The notes under the pieces: generated by a model
Seen by the model: the letters and a program-made list of their open reading frames with translations, nothing else
The model's database searches: none
Told to the model about the DNA's origin: nothing
Source: CAIQPS01 sp963783835
GTDB lineage: Bacteria; Actinomycetota; Thermoleophilia; RBG-16-64-13
Direction of reading: 5' to 3'
DNA: 64,000 bases
Assembly: GCA_963783835.1 (NCBI GenBank)
Contig: CAWAOX010000019.1
Span: 1-64,000 of the forward strand
Made by a program: the position numbers and the translations under genes
Shown: one piece after another, positions 1 through 7,762 of the stretch
How the letters are laid out: each line of letters begins with the position of its first letter
Position numbering within the stretch: the first letter of the stretch is position 1

Positions 1-1
1 A

Positions 2-1003
2 GGTTACGGGACGATCGGCAGCAGGCTGGCCGACGGCGTCCTTGCCCAAGAAGACATGGAGCTGGTGGGGGTCGCCGATGTGGCCCCCACCCTGCCCTTG
101 CGGGCGTTCCAGGAGAGCGGCGCGTCCTGCGGCGTCTTCTTCGTGGATCCCGAGAAGAAGGATAAGTTCGCCGCCGTGGGCGTGCCTCTGGCGGGTTCGC
201 TGGACGATCTACTGTCCGGTGTCGACGTGGCCCTCGACGCCACCCCCGGCGGGGTGGGCGCCAAGATGAAGGACCTCTACACCAAGCACGGCGTCAAAGC
301 CATCTTCCAAGGCGGGGAGAAGGACGACATCGCCGACGTGTTCTTCCACGGATACGCCAACTACGAGAACGGCATCGGCAAGGATTTCCTCAAGCTCACG
401 TCGTGCAACACCACCGGCCTCGTCCGGGCTGTTGATGCCCTTGACCGGGCGGTGGGTGTCGAGAAGGTGGCCATCACCATCATCCGCCGGGTGGCGGACC
501 CTGGTGATACTCACCGCGGCCTCGTCGACGTACTTCAGGTGGAGAAGGTCCCCAACCATCAGTGCGTCGACCTGATGAAGATCATGCCCCACGTGCAGGC
601 CACCGGTCTGCTCGTGCATACCCCGGTCACCCACGGGCACATAATCAACGTCGTGGCCACCCCCAGAGAATCCATCAGCGTCGCCGAGGTCATCTCTGTC
701 TTCAAGCAGCACCCGCGCATCAAGGTGGTCACCATCGCTGAGGGGTATAACTCGAACGCCTCGTTCTTCCAATACCAGCGCCATCTGGGCGCCAAGCGCG
801 CCGATCAATACGAGATCGGGGTGTGGGAAGAGTGCATCGGGCTGTCCGGCAAGGACGTCATGTTTGCCATCTACATCCCCCAAGAAGCGGTGACCATCCC
901 CGAGACCATCGACGGCGTACGGGCGTGTGTTCCCATGCAGACCGACCGGCTCGAGGCCGTGGGCCTCACCAACAAGTACCTGGGCATGCGCGTCCGGGCG
1001 TGA
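2..1003 (+). CDS. Type II (archaeal-type) glyceraldehyde-3-phosphate dehydrogenase, 5' partial
   Basis: Catalyses the phosphorylating oxidation of glyceraldehyde 3-phosphate to 1,3-bisphosphoglycerate in glycolysis or gluconeogenesis. The reading frame is open to the window edge and begins GYGTIGSRLADGV, the Rossmann nucleotide-binding motif, so only a few N-terminal residues are missing. Diagnostic features of the archaeal class are LTSCNTTGL, which holds the catalytic cysteine, followed by ITIIRRVADP and the KIMPHVQATGLLVHTP stretch. Bacterial-type GAPDH has SCTTNCLAP instead. The gene lies 22 nt upstream of pgk in the same direction, which supports a gap-pgk operon. An archaeal-type gap beside an archaeal-type pgk is unusual for a bacterium. 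NAD versus NADP preference cannot be read from the sequence. Confidence 0.9.
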   Translation, partial: GYGTIGSRLADGVLAQEDMELVGVADVAPTLPLRAFQESGASCGVFFVDPEKKDKFAAVGVPLAGSLDDLLSGVDVALDATPGGVGAKMKDLYTKHGVKAIFQGGEKDDIADVFFHGYANYENGIGKDFLKLTSCNTTGLVRAVDALDRAVGVEKVAITIIRRVADPGDTHRGLVDVLQVEKVPNHQCVDLMKIMPHVQATGLLVHTPVTHGHIINVVATPRESISVAEVISVFKQHPRIKVVTIAEGYNSNASFFQYQRHLGAKRADQYEIGVWEECIGLSGKDVMFAIYIPQEAVTIPETIDGVRACVPMQTDRLEAVGLTNKYLGMRVRA

Positions 1004-1025
1004 CCTTCGGGGGCTGAGACGAGAT

Positions 1026-2288
1026 ATGGAAGCAGGCATCTACACGCTCGACGACTTCGCTCTGGAGGGCAAGACCGTCCTTCTGAGGGTCGATATCAAC
1101 TCGCCCATCGACCGCGAGACCAAGCAGCTGGTGAACGACAACCGTATTCAGAAGAGCCTGCCCACCATCGAAGAGTTGGCGGACGCCGGAGCCCGGGTCG
1201 TTCTCCTGGCTCACCAGGGCGACACGGAGGACTATCACAATCTCGTCTCCCTGGAGCCGCATGCCAAGAGGTTGGCTGAGCTTCTGGGCCGGCCCGTGGA
1301 TTTCATCGACGACATCGCCGGCCCGGCTGCGGTCGAGCGGATCAGGCTCCTCAAGCCGGGCGAGCTGCTCCTGCTGAACAACGTGCGTTACTACTCCGAA
1401 GAGGTATCGACGTTCGTCAACTTCGTCAAGCTGACTCCTGCCGAGCTGGCAGCCACCCGGCTGGTGCGGAATCTGGCCCCGCTGGCAGACCTGTTCGTGA
1501 ACGAGGCCTTCGCGGCCGCGCATCGTTACTCGCCCTCGCTGGTGGGTTTCGCAGAGGTGCTGCCCACCGCCGCCGGGCGGCTCTTCATCGAGGAGTTCGG
1601 TGCTCTGGCCCGAGTGAAAGAGACTCCCAAGCATCCGTGCGTGTACGTGCTGGGGGGATCCCGCATCGCCGACGCCTTCAGCATGATGGAGGCCGTGCTC
1701 GGCAGCGGGGCGGCCGATCGATGCCTCACCTGCGGGCTCAACGGCGAGGTGATGGTCCTGGCCCGCGGTACGTCACTGGGCCTGCCCAGCGAGCGTCTGA
1801 TAGATGAGAAGGGGCTTACGCCCTTCATCGAGAAGGCAAGGGAGCTCGACGCCAAGTACGGGCAGAAGATCGTCAGTCCGCTCGACTTCGCCATCGACGA
1901 CGGTGGGCGCGAGGAGATCGGCCTGGACCAGTTGCCCAGCGATCACCTGCTGGTGGACATCGGCCCCCGCACCATCGAGATGTATGAGTCCGAGATCGGT
2001 CGGGCGGCCACCATCTTTGTGAACGGGCCGGCCGGCATATACGAGAAGGCGGAGAGCGCAGAGGGCACCCGCCGGCTATGGACGGCCATCGCCGACGCCC
2101 CGGGCTACTCGGTCATCGGCGGAGGCGACAGTGTGGCGGCCGGGGCCAAGTTCGGAGTGCTGGACCGGATGGGCTATGTCTGTACCTCGGGTGGAGGCAT
2201 GGTGCGCTTTCTCTCCGGGCAGGAATTGCCGGTCGTCTCAGCCCTCAGACGCGCCGCCGAGCGGCAAGAGGAGTCGCGCGCGCGTTGA
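1026..2288 (+). CDS. pgk: Archaeal-type phosphoglycerate kinase
   Basis: Interconverts 1,3-bisphosphoglycerate + ADP and 3-phosphoglycerate + ATP. The 420-residue product has VLLRVDINSPID near residue 20, LLAHQGD, LLLNNVRYYSEE, VNEAFAAAHR, the nucleotide-side VNGPAGIYE and the C-terminal TSGGGMVRFLSGQELP. The last block matches archaeal PGKs rather than the usual bacterial form. I take the ATG at 1026, because the open frame further upstream overlaps gap and lacks PGK similarity. The RBS is weak (a GGGGG run about 12 nt upstream), which fits translation from a joint gap-pgk transcript. A short GC hairpin around 2277-2296 overlaps the stop region. The convergent gene ends at 2318. Confidence 0.9.
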   Translation: MEAGIYTLDDFALEGKTVLLRVDINSPIDRETKQLVNDNRIQKSLPTIEELADAGARVVLLAHQGDTEDYHNLVSLEPHAKRLAELLGRPVDFIDDIAGPAAVERIRLLKPGELLLLNNVRYYSEEVSTFVNFVKLTPAELAATRLVRNLAPLADLFVNEAFAAAHRYSPSLVGFAEVLPTAAGRLFIEEFGALARVKETPKHPCVYVLGGSRIADAFSMMEAVLGSGAADRCLTCGLNGEVMVLARGTSLGLPSERLIDEKGLTPFIEKARELDAKYGQKIVSPLDFAIDDGGREEIGLDQLPSDHLLVDIGPRTIEMYESEIGRAATIFVNGPAGIYEKAESAEGTRRLWTAIADAPGYSVIGGGDSVAAGAKFGVLDRMGYVCTSGGGMVRFLSGQELPVVSALRRAAERQEESRAR

Positions 2289-2317
2289 TGTGCGCGCGGA
2301 CGGTCGCCAGCGACCCG

Positions 2318-3565
2318 TCAGCTCAGGAACAGCGGCTTGAGGTGTTTCTCCAGCAGGTTCTCCGTTACCAGCGGGGCGATGGCCCGCTCGTGGGCGTCCA
2401 GGGCCTGGTAGTAGCGGTCACCCATCTCGGCAGCCACCTTGTAACCCACGTGGACGAGCTGACGGAAGTGCTGGTTGTATGCGGGGCAGGCCGGATCGTG
2501 GCGCAGAGCAGCCGCGAACTCGGGGCCGGACCAGGCGCGGACTAGATCGGGCTGCGGCAGCCGTGCCGGGTCGATCTCGATGACGGAGGCGTAGGGTCCG
2601 CATAGTTCCTCGGCGCGGCCGAAGGCTTGGCGGTAGACCTCCTTGACCAAGATGAGGCCGTCGCCCCCACCCAGAGCCAGTCCTGCCGCCTCCTCCAACC
2701 AAGTGGTGCCCGAGGTCTTGACGTGAACCCCCGCGTCATGGCTGCGGAGCGCACGGGCGATCGGCACGAAGATGGAGAACTTGTCGCTGCCCGAATGCAC
2801 GCTGAGCTTGAGGTTCTGCGGAAGGCCGAACTCTCTTACGGCGAAGGCGATGACGGCGATGTCGTCGTTGAACTCGCTGTCGAACCGGGCCACGTCGCCG
2901 CTGTATTCCACTCCCTTGTTGAAACGGCCGGAGAACCGGGGAGCGATGGTCTGAGCGGGGATGTTCGCTTCCGCTATCGCCGCCAGGATGAAGAAGAGTT
3001 CCATGGGGGTTTGGGGCTTGTCCGTCTCGTCCATCGAGATCTCGGTGACGAACCGGCCTCTTCCTTTGGCCGCCTCCACGCGCCGATAGATCTTCGCGGC
3101 TTCTTGAACGGCCAGCAGGTATTTGCGGGCGCTCTCGGCGATGATCTGAGGGGTGACGGGAAAGGCCTGCGCGATCCCGGGAATGGCAAGCTGGCCTATG
3201 TACTGACGGTGGCGAGTCACGAAGGCCTGGATATCGTCCTCGGAGGCTGCCTTGCCCACGTGGTCGGCCACGTCGAGCGTGTAGAAATCGCAAGCCTCGA
3301 TGAAACGATCCACGGTGTGCAGGTTGATGTGGTCGGCGTCCACGTAGTGGTCGCGATCCCACCCGAGGGCCGCGACTGCGCCATCCGCCTCAGCTCTAAC
3401 ACTGGCGGGCTCGGTACCTACGATCAGGTGTTCGCGGTTCGATTTGTTCCAAACGGGCACTACCTCGACCCCCAGCTCGCGAAGAGCCACAAACGCCGCA
3501 AGTTGCGCGACGCCCTGGTGGTGGAAGCGGTCGCCGATCCCGAAGCTGTACTTGGCAAGCATCAT
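2318..3565 (-). CDS. uxaE: Tagaturonate epimerase-like protein (UxaE family)
   Basis: A 415-residue protein resembling the UxaE family, which interconverts D-tagaturonate and D-fructuronate in hexuronate (pectin sugar) catabolism. Supporting blocks are NKSNREHLIVG, DADHINLHTVDRFIEACDF, EISMDETDKPQTP, APRFSGRFNKGVEY, KLSVHSGSDKFS and HVKTSGTTWLEE. The Asp/His/Glu-rich segments look like a metal-binding TIM-barrel. The start is ATG at 3565, preceded by AGGAGT seven bases upstream. It converges with pgk and is divergent from the cupin gene. No other hexuronate genes (uxaC, uxuA) are visible in the window, so the pathway context is incomplete. The assignment is from recalled family similarity, and a related sugar-phosphate isomerase is the main alternative. 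Confidence 0.65.
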   Translation of the reverse strand: MMLAKYSFGIGDRFHHQGVAQLAAFVALRELGVEVVPVWNKSNREHLIVGTEPASVRAEADGAVAALGWDRDHYVDADHINLHTVDRFIEACDFYTLDVADHVGKAASEDDIQAFVTRHRQYIGQLAIPGIAQAFPVTPQIIAESARKYLLAVQEAAKIYRRVEAAKGRGRFVTEISMDETDKPQTPMELFFILAAIAEANIPAQTIAPRFSGRFNKGVEYSGDVARFDSEFNDDIAVIAFAVREFGLPQNLKLSVHSGSDKFSIFVPIARALRSHDAGVHVKTSGTTWLEEAAGLALGGGDGLILVKEVYRQAFGRAEELCGPYASVIEIDPARLPQPDLVRAWSGPEFAAALRHDPACPAYNQHFRQLVHVGYKVAAEMGDRYYQALDAHERAIAPLVTENLLEKHLKPLFLS

Positions 3566-3740
3566 GGTCGCACTCCTGTCGAGATCTCCGGCCCAGACAA
3601 TAGCCGGTTCCGGGAAGAATGAGGGGACTTCTGTGCCATCCTGCGGGACGTCCGCTTGCTCCAGTTGCCCGTTGGATGGTTCACTTCAATCGAAGATGCG
3701 CAGGCCTATGAAGGCCTCGGTGACAAGGAGGATCACTCAC

Positions 3741-4115
3741 ATGGCAGCAAAGCTCATCAAGATCACCGGAGAGACTCCCTGGAACGACAAGGTGCCTCTC
3801 CACGAGAATTGCTTCGCGTGGCCCATGGTCAACCCCAAGAGTTGCCCCGGGGCTCAGTGCGAATTCGGTATCACCGAACTCCACCCGCTGGTCGGTAGGG
3901 CCCTGGACGATGTCCATGTGGACGAAGATCACGTCTTCTATGGCCTCTCCGGCCGTGCCGAGGCTATCGTCGATGGCCAGAGCTACGTGGTAGAGCCGGG
4001 CGACGCCCTGTGGGTGTCGAAGGGCAGCGTCCACAACTTCACTCCGCTGGGTGGAGAGACCTTCCGCTACGCCGTCGTCTTCGCGCCGGGGCGGGCCTTC
4101 TGGACCAAGCAGTAG
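3741..4115 (+). CDS. Small cupin-domain protein
   Basis: A 124-residue single-domain beta-barrel protein. The cupin core is visible as HVDEDHVFYGLSGRAEAIVDG (motif 1, with the HxD/E metal-ligand region) and PGDALWVSKGSVHNF (motif 2, with its conserved His). It starts at ATG 3741 with a good AAGGAGGA site nine bases upstream. The longer open frame upstream has no coding character. Such stand-alone cupins are commonly sugar isomerases or small-molecule binding proteins. A role with the divergent tagaturonate epimerase-like gene is possible but unproven. It is followed by a clear terminator. Confidence 0.8.
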   Translation: MAAKLIKITGETPWNDKVPLHENCFAWPMVNPKSCPGAQCEFGITELHPLVGRALDDVHVDEDHVFYGLSGRAEAIVDGQSYVVEPGDALWVSKGSVHNFTPLGGETFRYAVVFAPGRAFWTKQ

Positions 4116-4176
4116 TAGACTCTCGTTCCTCACGTGGCCCCCGTCAGGGGACGTCACCTGGGTGAGATCAGATAGC

Positions 4177-4217
4177 AGAGCGCCCGCTCTCCATGCGAGA
4201 ACGGGCGCTCTTCTTTT
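4177..4217 (+). terminator. Rho-independent terminator after the cupin gene
   Basis: Perfect 10-bp stem AGAGCGCCCG / CGGGCGCTCT (4177-4186 with 4202-4211), a 15-nt loop and a T-rich tail (TCTTTT). It lies 61 nt after the cupin stop codon. Confidence 0.85.
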
Positions 4218-4257
4218 GGCATGATGCTTCCCGGAAGCAGGGTCACCTGCCGCTCGG

Positions 4258-4490
4258 TCATTCCACAAACAACAGGTCAACCGGTTTTGGGGGCAGCCCG
4301 AACACCCTGCGGAGATAGCGAGCACTATGTCGACCGCTTTGCAGCCGGTCATCCACCCGTTCATCACCAGGTCGAAGCAGTCCGTCACGTGGTCCATGTG
4401 GTGGTGAGTGAATAGGAACTCGACGATATCCTGACAGGCGAGTCCCGTAGTACGGAGCCACCTCGACGAGCAGCAGATATCGCATCGCAC
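4258..4490 (-). pseudogene. Decayed MBL-fold metallohydrolase remnant
   Basis: On the minus strand, one frame reads YLLLVEVAPYYGTRL. A second reads QDIVEFLFTHHHMDHV, followed by FDLVMNGWMTG. The first frame then resumes with YLRRVFGLPPKPVDLLF. THHHMDH is the HxHxDH metal-binding motif of the metallo-beta-lactamase fold, and the following FD-x-V-MNGWMTG corresponds to FDIMTNRWLTGG in the intact MBL genes of this window. The piece is short, frameshifted at least twice and lacks both ends, so it cannot be functional. It marks the left edge of the accessory region and suggests past gene loss. Confidence 0.6.
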
Positions 4491-4497
4491 AATTTAG

Positions 4498-4999
4498 TTT
4501 CTAAAAGGGAACGCAGCAGCGGGGATTCGGCTGTCAGCGCTTGACTCGCCCTTCCCGACCCAGAACTGCCAGCGAACTCGTTTCGACGATAGAAGAGCGC
4601 AGCCCGAGGATATGCTTTAAATGAACGACATGTGACTGCGGCGGGCCTCCTAGTCGGGCTTGCTTTTCGCTTTGTCCTTACTCGGGCGACCTCCTCTGTA
4701 TCGGGCACCGAGGCACCCGGATGATATAGCGCCATTCGAAAAATAATTGCTGTATATGAGTGTTGACAAACGGAACGTCTCAGAGGAAAGTTGTCAGTGT
4801 GTCGTAGGAATGAGACTGATATATCGGCTAATGATACGTTGTAGCAGTCTGCGACCTCGATTCTAGCGGCACGCAATCGGCCGGCAACGAGCACCGAGTG
4901 GGAGGTGGTGACTGAGCGCAGTGTTGCCCGCCGATCGGGGCAGTCCGGCCCGACGGCCTACGACCCAGTCTATTCCCTGACATGAAAGGAAGTGGTCAT
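4498..4999. other. Intergenic region upstream of the beta-helix genes
   Basis: No credible gene. It is more A/T-rich than its surroundings. It holds a TTGACA box at 4763-4768 and, 42 nt downstream, TGAGACTGATATATCG (4811-4826), a degenerate relative of the palindrome found upstream of the five minus-strand operons. A further half-site, TGATACG, begins at 4832. This is probably the regulatory region of the beta-helix genes. Confidence 0.5.
4763..4826 (+). promoter_or_regulatory. Weak candidate sixth regulon operator with TTGACA box
   Basis: TTGACA at 4763-4768 is followed after 42 nt by TGAGACTGATATATCG. Against the regulon consensus TGAKAYA-NNN-GTATCA this has three mismatches, but the TTGACA-to-palindrome distance (42) is close to that of the five better sites (34-41). 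No convincing -10 box lies 17 nt after the TTGACA. This is the weakest member of the set. Confidence 0.35.
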
Positions 5000-7651
5000 A
5001 TGGACGCAACACGTGACCCGGCGACTCGCAGACGAACAAGGCTTGTATGGGGTTCAGCGGTCGCGCTTCTGTTGGTGGTGCTGCTCGTGCTCACGGTCGC
5101 CGCCTCAGCCTTGGCGACTTCAAGCGTGATCTACGTGGACAAGGCCGCGGTCGGCGCCAATAGCGGTTCATCTTGGGAAAACGCCTACACAGACCTCCAG
5201 GCAGCGCTGACTGCTGCAGTGGCCGGGGATCAGATCTGGGTAGCCAAGGGAACCTACTACCCCACTTCGGGAACCGACCGGACCATCTCGTTTCCCATGA
5301 AGAAGGATGTCGCGCTCTACGGAGGATTCGCGGGCGGCGAGACACTCCTCAGTGAGCGGGATTGGGAAGTGAACCCGACGGTATTGAGCGGCAATATCGG
5401 CTTGATGAACACGTCGACAGACAACAGCTATCACGTGATCCTCGGGTTCACCCAGCCCCGTACTCCCAATCCAAACCACGGGCGCTACACCCTCGATGGT
5501 TTCACTATCCGAGACGGATATGCCGATGGGGCGTACCTTGCGGGCAACGGCGGCGGAATGGTGAACCCGGGCCTCAGGACCTCACCAATCATTGCCAACT
5601 GTCTCTTCACCCAGAACTACGCGGTCGAGGGCGGCGCCATCTATAACTTGAACGAGTCATCGCCGCTCATCACGAACACCCAATTCTCGGCCAACAGCGC
5701 CACCAAGGGCGGCGCTATGGTCAACCGGATCGGATCATCGCCCCAATTGAGTGACTGCGAGTTCATCAGCAACCGTGCGGAATACAGGGGCGGGGCTACC
5801 CTTGAAGACTATGCGAGCCAGGCTACCTACGCCGGCTGCACGTTCAAGGACAACAGCTCCGGAGGCTTGGGCGGCGCCGTGTACTTGGATGACGTCGCCT
5901 CCCAGTATGGCGGAACCTACGTGTTCTTCGATGGATGCGTATTTGAGAACAACCGGGCAGACATCCGCGGCGGCGCGATCGCAGCCTTCGACTGGGGCTC
6001 GCCGATCGTCCAGGACACCACCTTCAAGGGGAACAAGGCCAAAAAGGGTGGCAGCGCGATCGACCTTGTCTATCTGGCCAGGCTGTACTACGACAACTGC
6101 ACGTTCGAGTCGAATTTCGGTGGACCGGATGCAGACATACAGGCCGACTCAGGGGCGCAGTTCGGCTCCACCATCTTCGAGGGAGAGGCTGCAGTCGACG
6201 AAGCGCTGGCCGCGCGCAAACATCTTTGGGAAGATCCCGCGCCACCAGCGGCACCAGCAGCCGCGCAGCCTTCCCTCGCAGACCCGATATCGACGGCAAT
6301 CAAGGTCTCCGCTGAACAGGCGCCCACCTACGAACTCCTGACCGGCACCGCCGTCGTCTATGTCGACGCGGACAGCACTGCAACCACGCCAAACGGGCAA
6401 TCGTGGGCGACCGCATTTCGCAACGTCCAAGAAGGTCTGGATGCCGCCTTCGCACTTGGCGGGGGCCAGGTCTGGGTGGCCGCGGGTACGTACTCGCCCA
6501 CCAGCCTCCAGGTGCCTTCGTCCGACGGCGGCATTCTCGTCCCGGCGACCGCTCTTGCGCCTGGCCCAGAGAATCCCCTCAACTTGACCTTCATCATGAA
6601 GCAGGGGGTCGCTCTCTACGGTGGCTTCGCGGGCACCGAAACGGAGTTGGCACAACGCGACTGGCAGGCCAACGAGACCATTCTCACCGGGGAGAGAGGT
6701 GACCCGGATGTTGTTGGAGACAACTGTCTTCACGTCGTCTGGGGGGCCGACAACGCCATAATCGACGGCTTCACAGTCACAGGCGGGGAGGCAAGTTCGT
6801 TCGTTCCGCCACCCCAACACCTGGTGCCCGCAATGATCGTCACTACTGGTGAGGTCGTTCCCTGGGCCGGCGGCGGGATCCTCGCATATAAGACCGCGCC
6901 TCTGATAAGGAACTGCAATATCACCGGCAACAGGGCGATGAAGGGCGGCGCCATTTACGTAATGGTGCAGAAGACCACGAGCAGCACTATCCCCCAGGTA
7001 TCTCCAACGATCTACAACTGCACGTTCACCGACAACTACTCATCTGCTCGCGGTGGCGCCATCCAACTGGATAACAGGATGCAGAACACCGTGTTCGACA
7101 GCTGCGTGTTCGCTGACAACTTCTGCGAGAGCAAGGGAGGCGCCGTCTACTTCGATTTCGGCGCGACTGCGACGGGGTCGAATTGCCTCTTCTACAACAA
7201 CTGGGCACGACGTGGCGCTGCCATCGGGCACGACGGCGGAGGCATTGAGACGTTCACCAACTGCACCTTCTCCCAAAACGTAGCCTACGACAACGGGGCT
7301 GCCGTGTACCTGGGCAGCGGTGGTGCTAAGACCTTCAACATTACTAACTGTATTTTCTGGGGCAACAAGCTCGAGACCGTTGGCAACATCGATATATACA
7401 CCTGGGTCCACACCAACACCGCAGTTGTCAACTACTCGGTCGTGCAGCAGACCTACTGGCCGTACGGCGGACTGGGCATCGTCCGCAAGGACCCGAAGTT
7501 CGTGTCTGCTGTACTTCTTGAGGACTTCCACCTCAAGATAGGTTCCCCGGCCATCAATGCGGGGACGGCCACGGGTGCCCCCCTTTACGATCTGGACGGC
7601 AGGGTTCGCGACGCCAAGCCAGACATGGGCGTCTACGAGTTCGTGAAGTAG
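5000..7651 (+). CDS. Secreted right-handed beta-helix repeat protein, two-module
   Basis: An 883-residue protein with an N-terminal signal segment (basic RRRTRLVW, then a long hydrophobic run ending in ASALA) and two tandem modules. Each module opens with VIYVD...SWxxAYxDLQ, then QIWVAKGTYYPT, ALYGGFAGGET and a parallel beta-helix rich in GG and in N-C-x-F/I-x-x-N-x-A turns (TNCIF, YNCTFTDN). Module 1 starts near residue 44 and module 2 near residue 450. The start is ATG 5000, because AAAGGAAG lies just upstream; an in-frame ATG at 4982 lacks an RBS. Such folds occur in adhesins and polysaccharide-active proteins. No catalytic residues are recognisable, so function is open. The next gene is a paralogue. 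Confidence 0.8.
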   Translation: MDATRDPATRRRTRLVWGSAVALLLVVLLVLTVAASALATSSVIYVDKAAVGANSGSSWENAYTDLQAALTAAVAGDQIWVAKGTYYPTSGTDRTISFPMKKDVALYGGFAGGETLLSERDWEVNPTVLSGNIGLMNTSTDNSYHVILGFTQPRTPNPNHGRYTLDGFTIRDGYADGAYLAGNGGGMVNPGLRTSPIIANCLFTQNYAVEGGAIYNLNESSPLITNTQFSANSATKGGAMVNRIGSSPQLSDCEFISNRAEYRGGATLEDYASQATYAGCTFKDNSSGGLGGAVYLDDVASQYGGTYVFFDGCVFENNRADIRGGAIAAFDWGSPIVQDTTFKGNKAKKGGSAIDLVYLARLYYDNCTFESNFGGPDADIQADSGAQFGSTIFEGEAAVDEALAARKHLWEDPAPPAAPAAAQPSLADPISTAIKVSAEQAPTYELLTGTAVVYVDADSTATTPNGQSWATAFRNVQEGLDAAFALGGGQVWVAAGTYSPTSLQVPSSDGGILVPATALAPGPENPLNLTFIMKQGVALYGGFAGTETELAQRDWQANETILTGERGDPDVVGDNCLHVVWGADNAIIDGFTVTGGEASSFVPPPQHLVPAMIVTTGEVVPWAGGGILAYKTAPLIRNCNITGNRAMKGGAIYVMVQKTTSSTIPQVSPTIYNCTFTDNYSSARGGAIQLDNRMQNTVFDSCVFADNFCESKGGAVYFDFGATATGSNCLFYNNWARRGAAIGHDGGGIETFTNCTFSQNVAYDNGAAVYLGSGGAKTFNITNCIFWGNKLETVGNIDIYTWVHTNTAVVNYSVVQQTYWPYGGLGIVRKDPKFVSAVLLEDFHLKIGSPAINAGTATGAPLYDLDGRVRDAKPDMGVYEFVK

Positions 7652-7762
7652 CGAGTAACGCGTGAGGTCTTCAGGTTGTTTGGGTGCTTAGTGGTTCTAA
7701 CGCCGCACTGGGTCCGGGCGCGCCCGGACCCAGTGCGGCCCCAAAGCAGAAGGGAGTACAAG

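Noticed and set aside
927..1025. N-terminal extension of the phosphoglycerate kinase frame
   Set aside because: It overlaps gap and encodes no PGK-like sequence; the ATG at 1026 starts at the family N-terminus.
2627..3622. Long open frame opposite the tagaturonate epimerase-like gene
   Set aside because: Antisense shadow in GC-rich DNA, with no domain similarity, while the other strand has a recognisable protein with an RBS.
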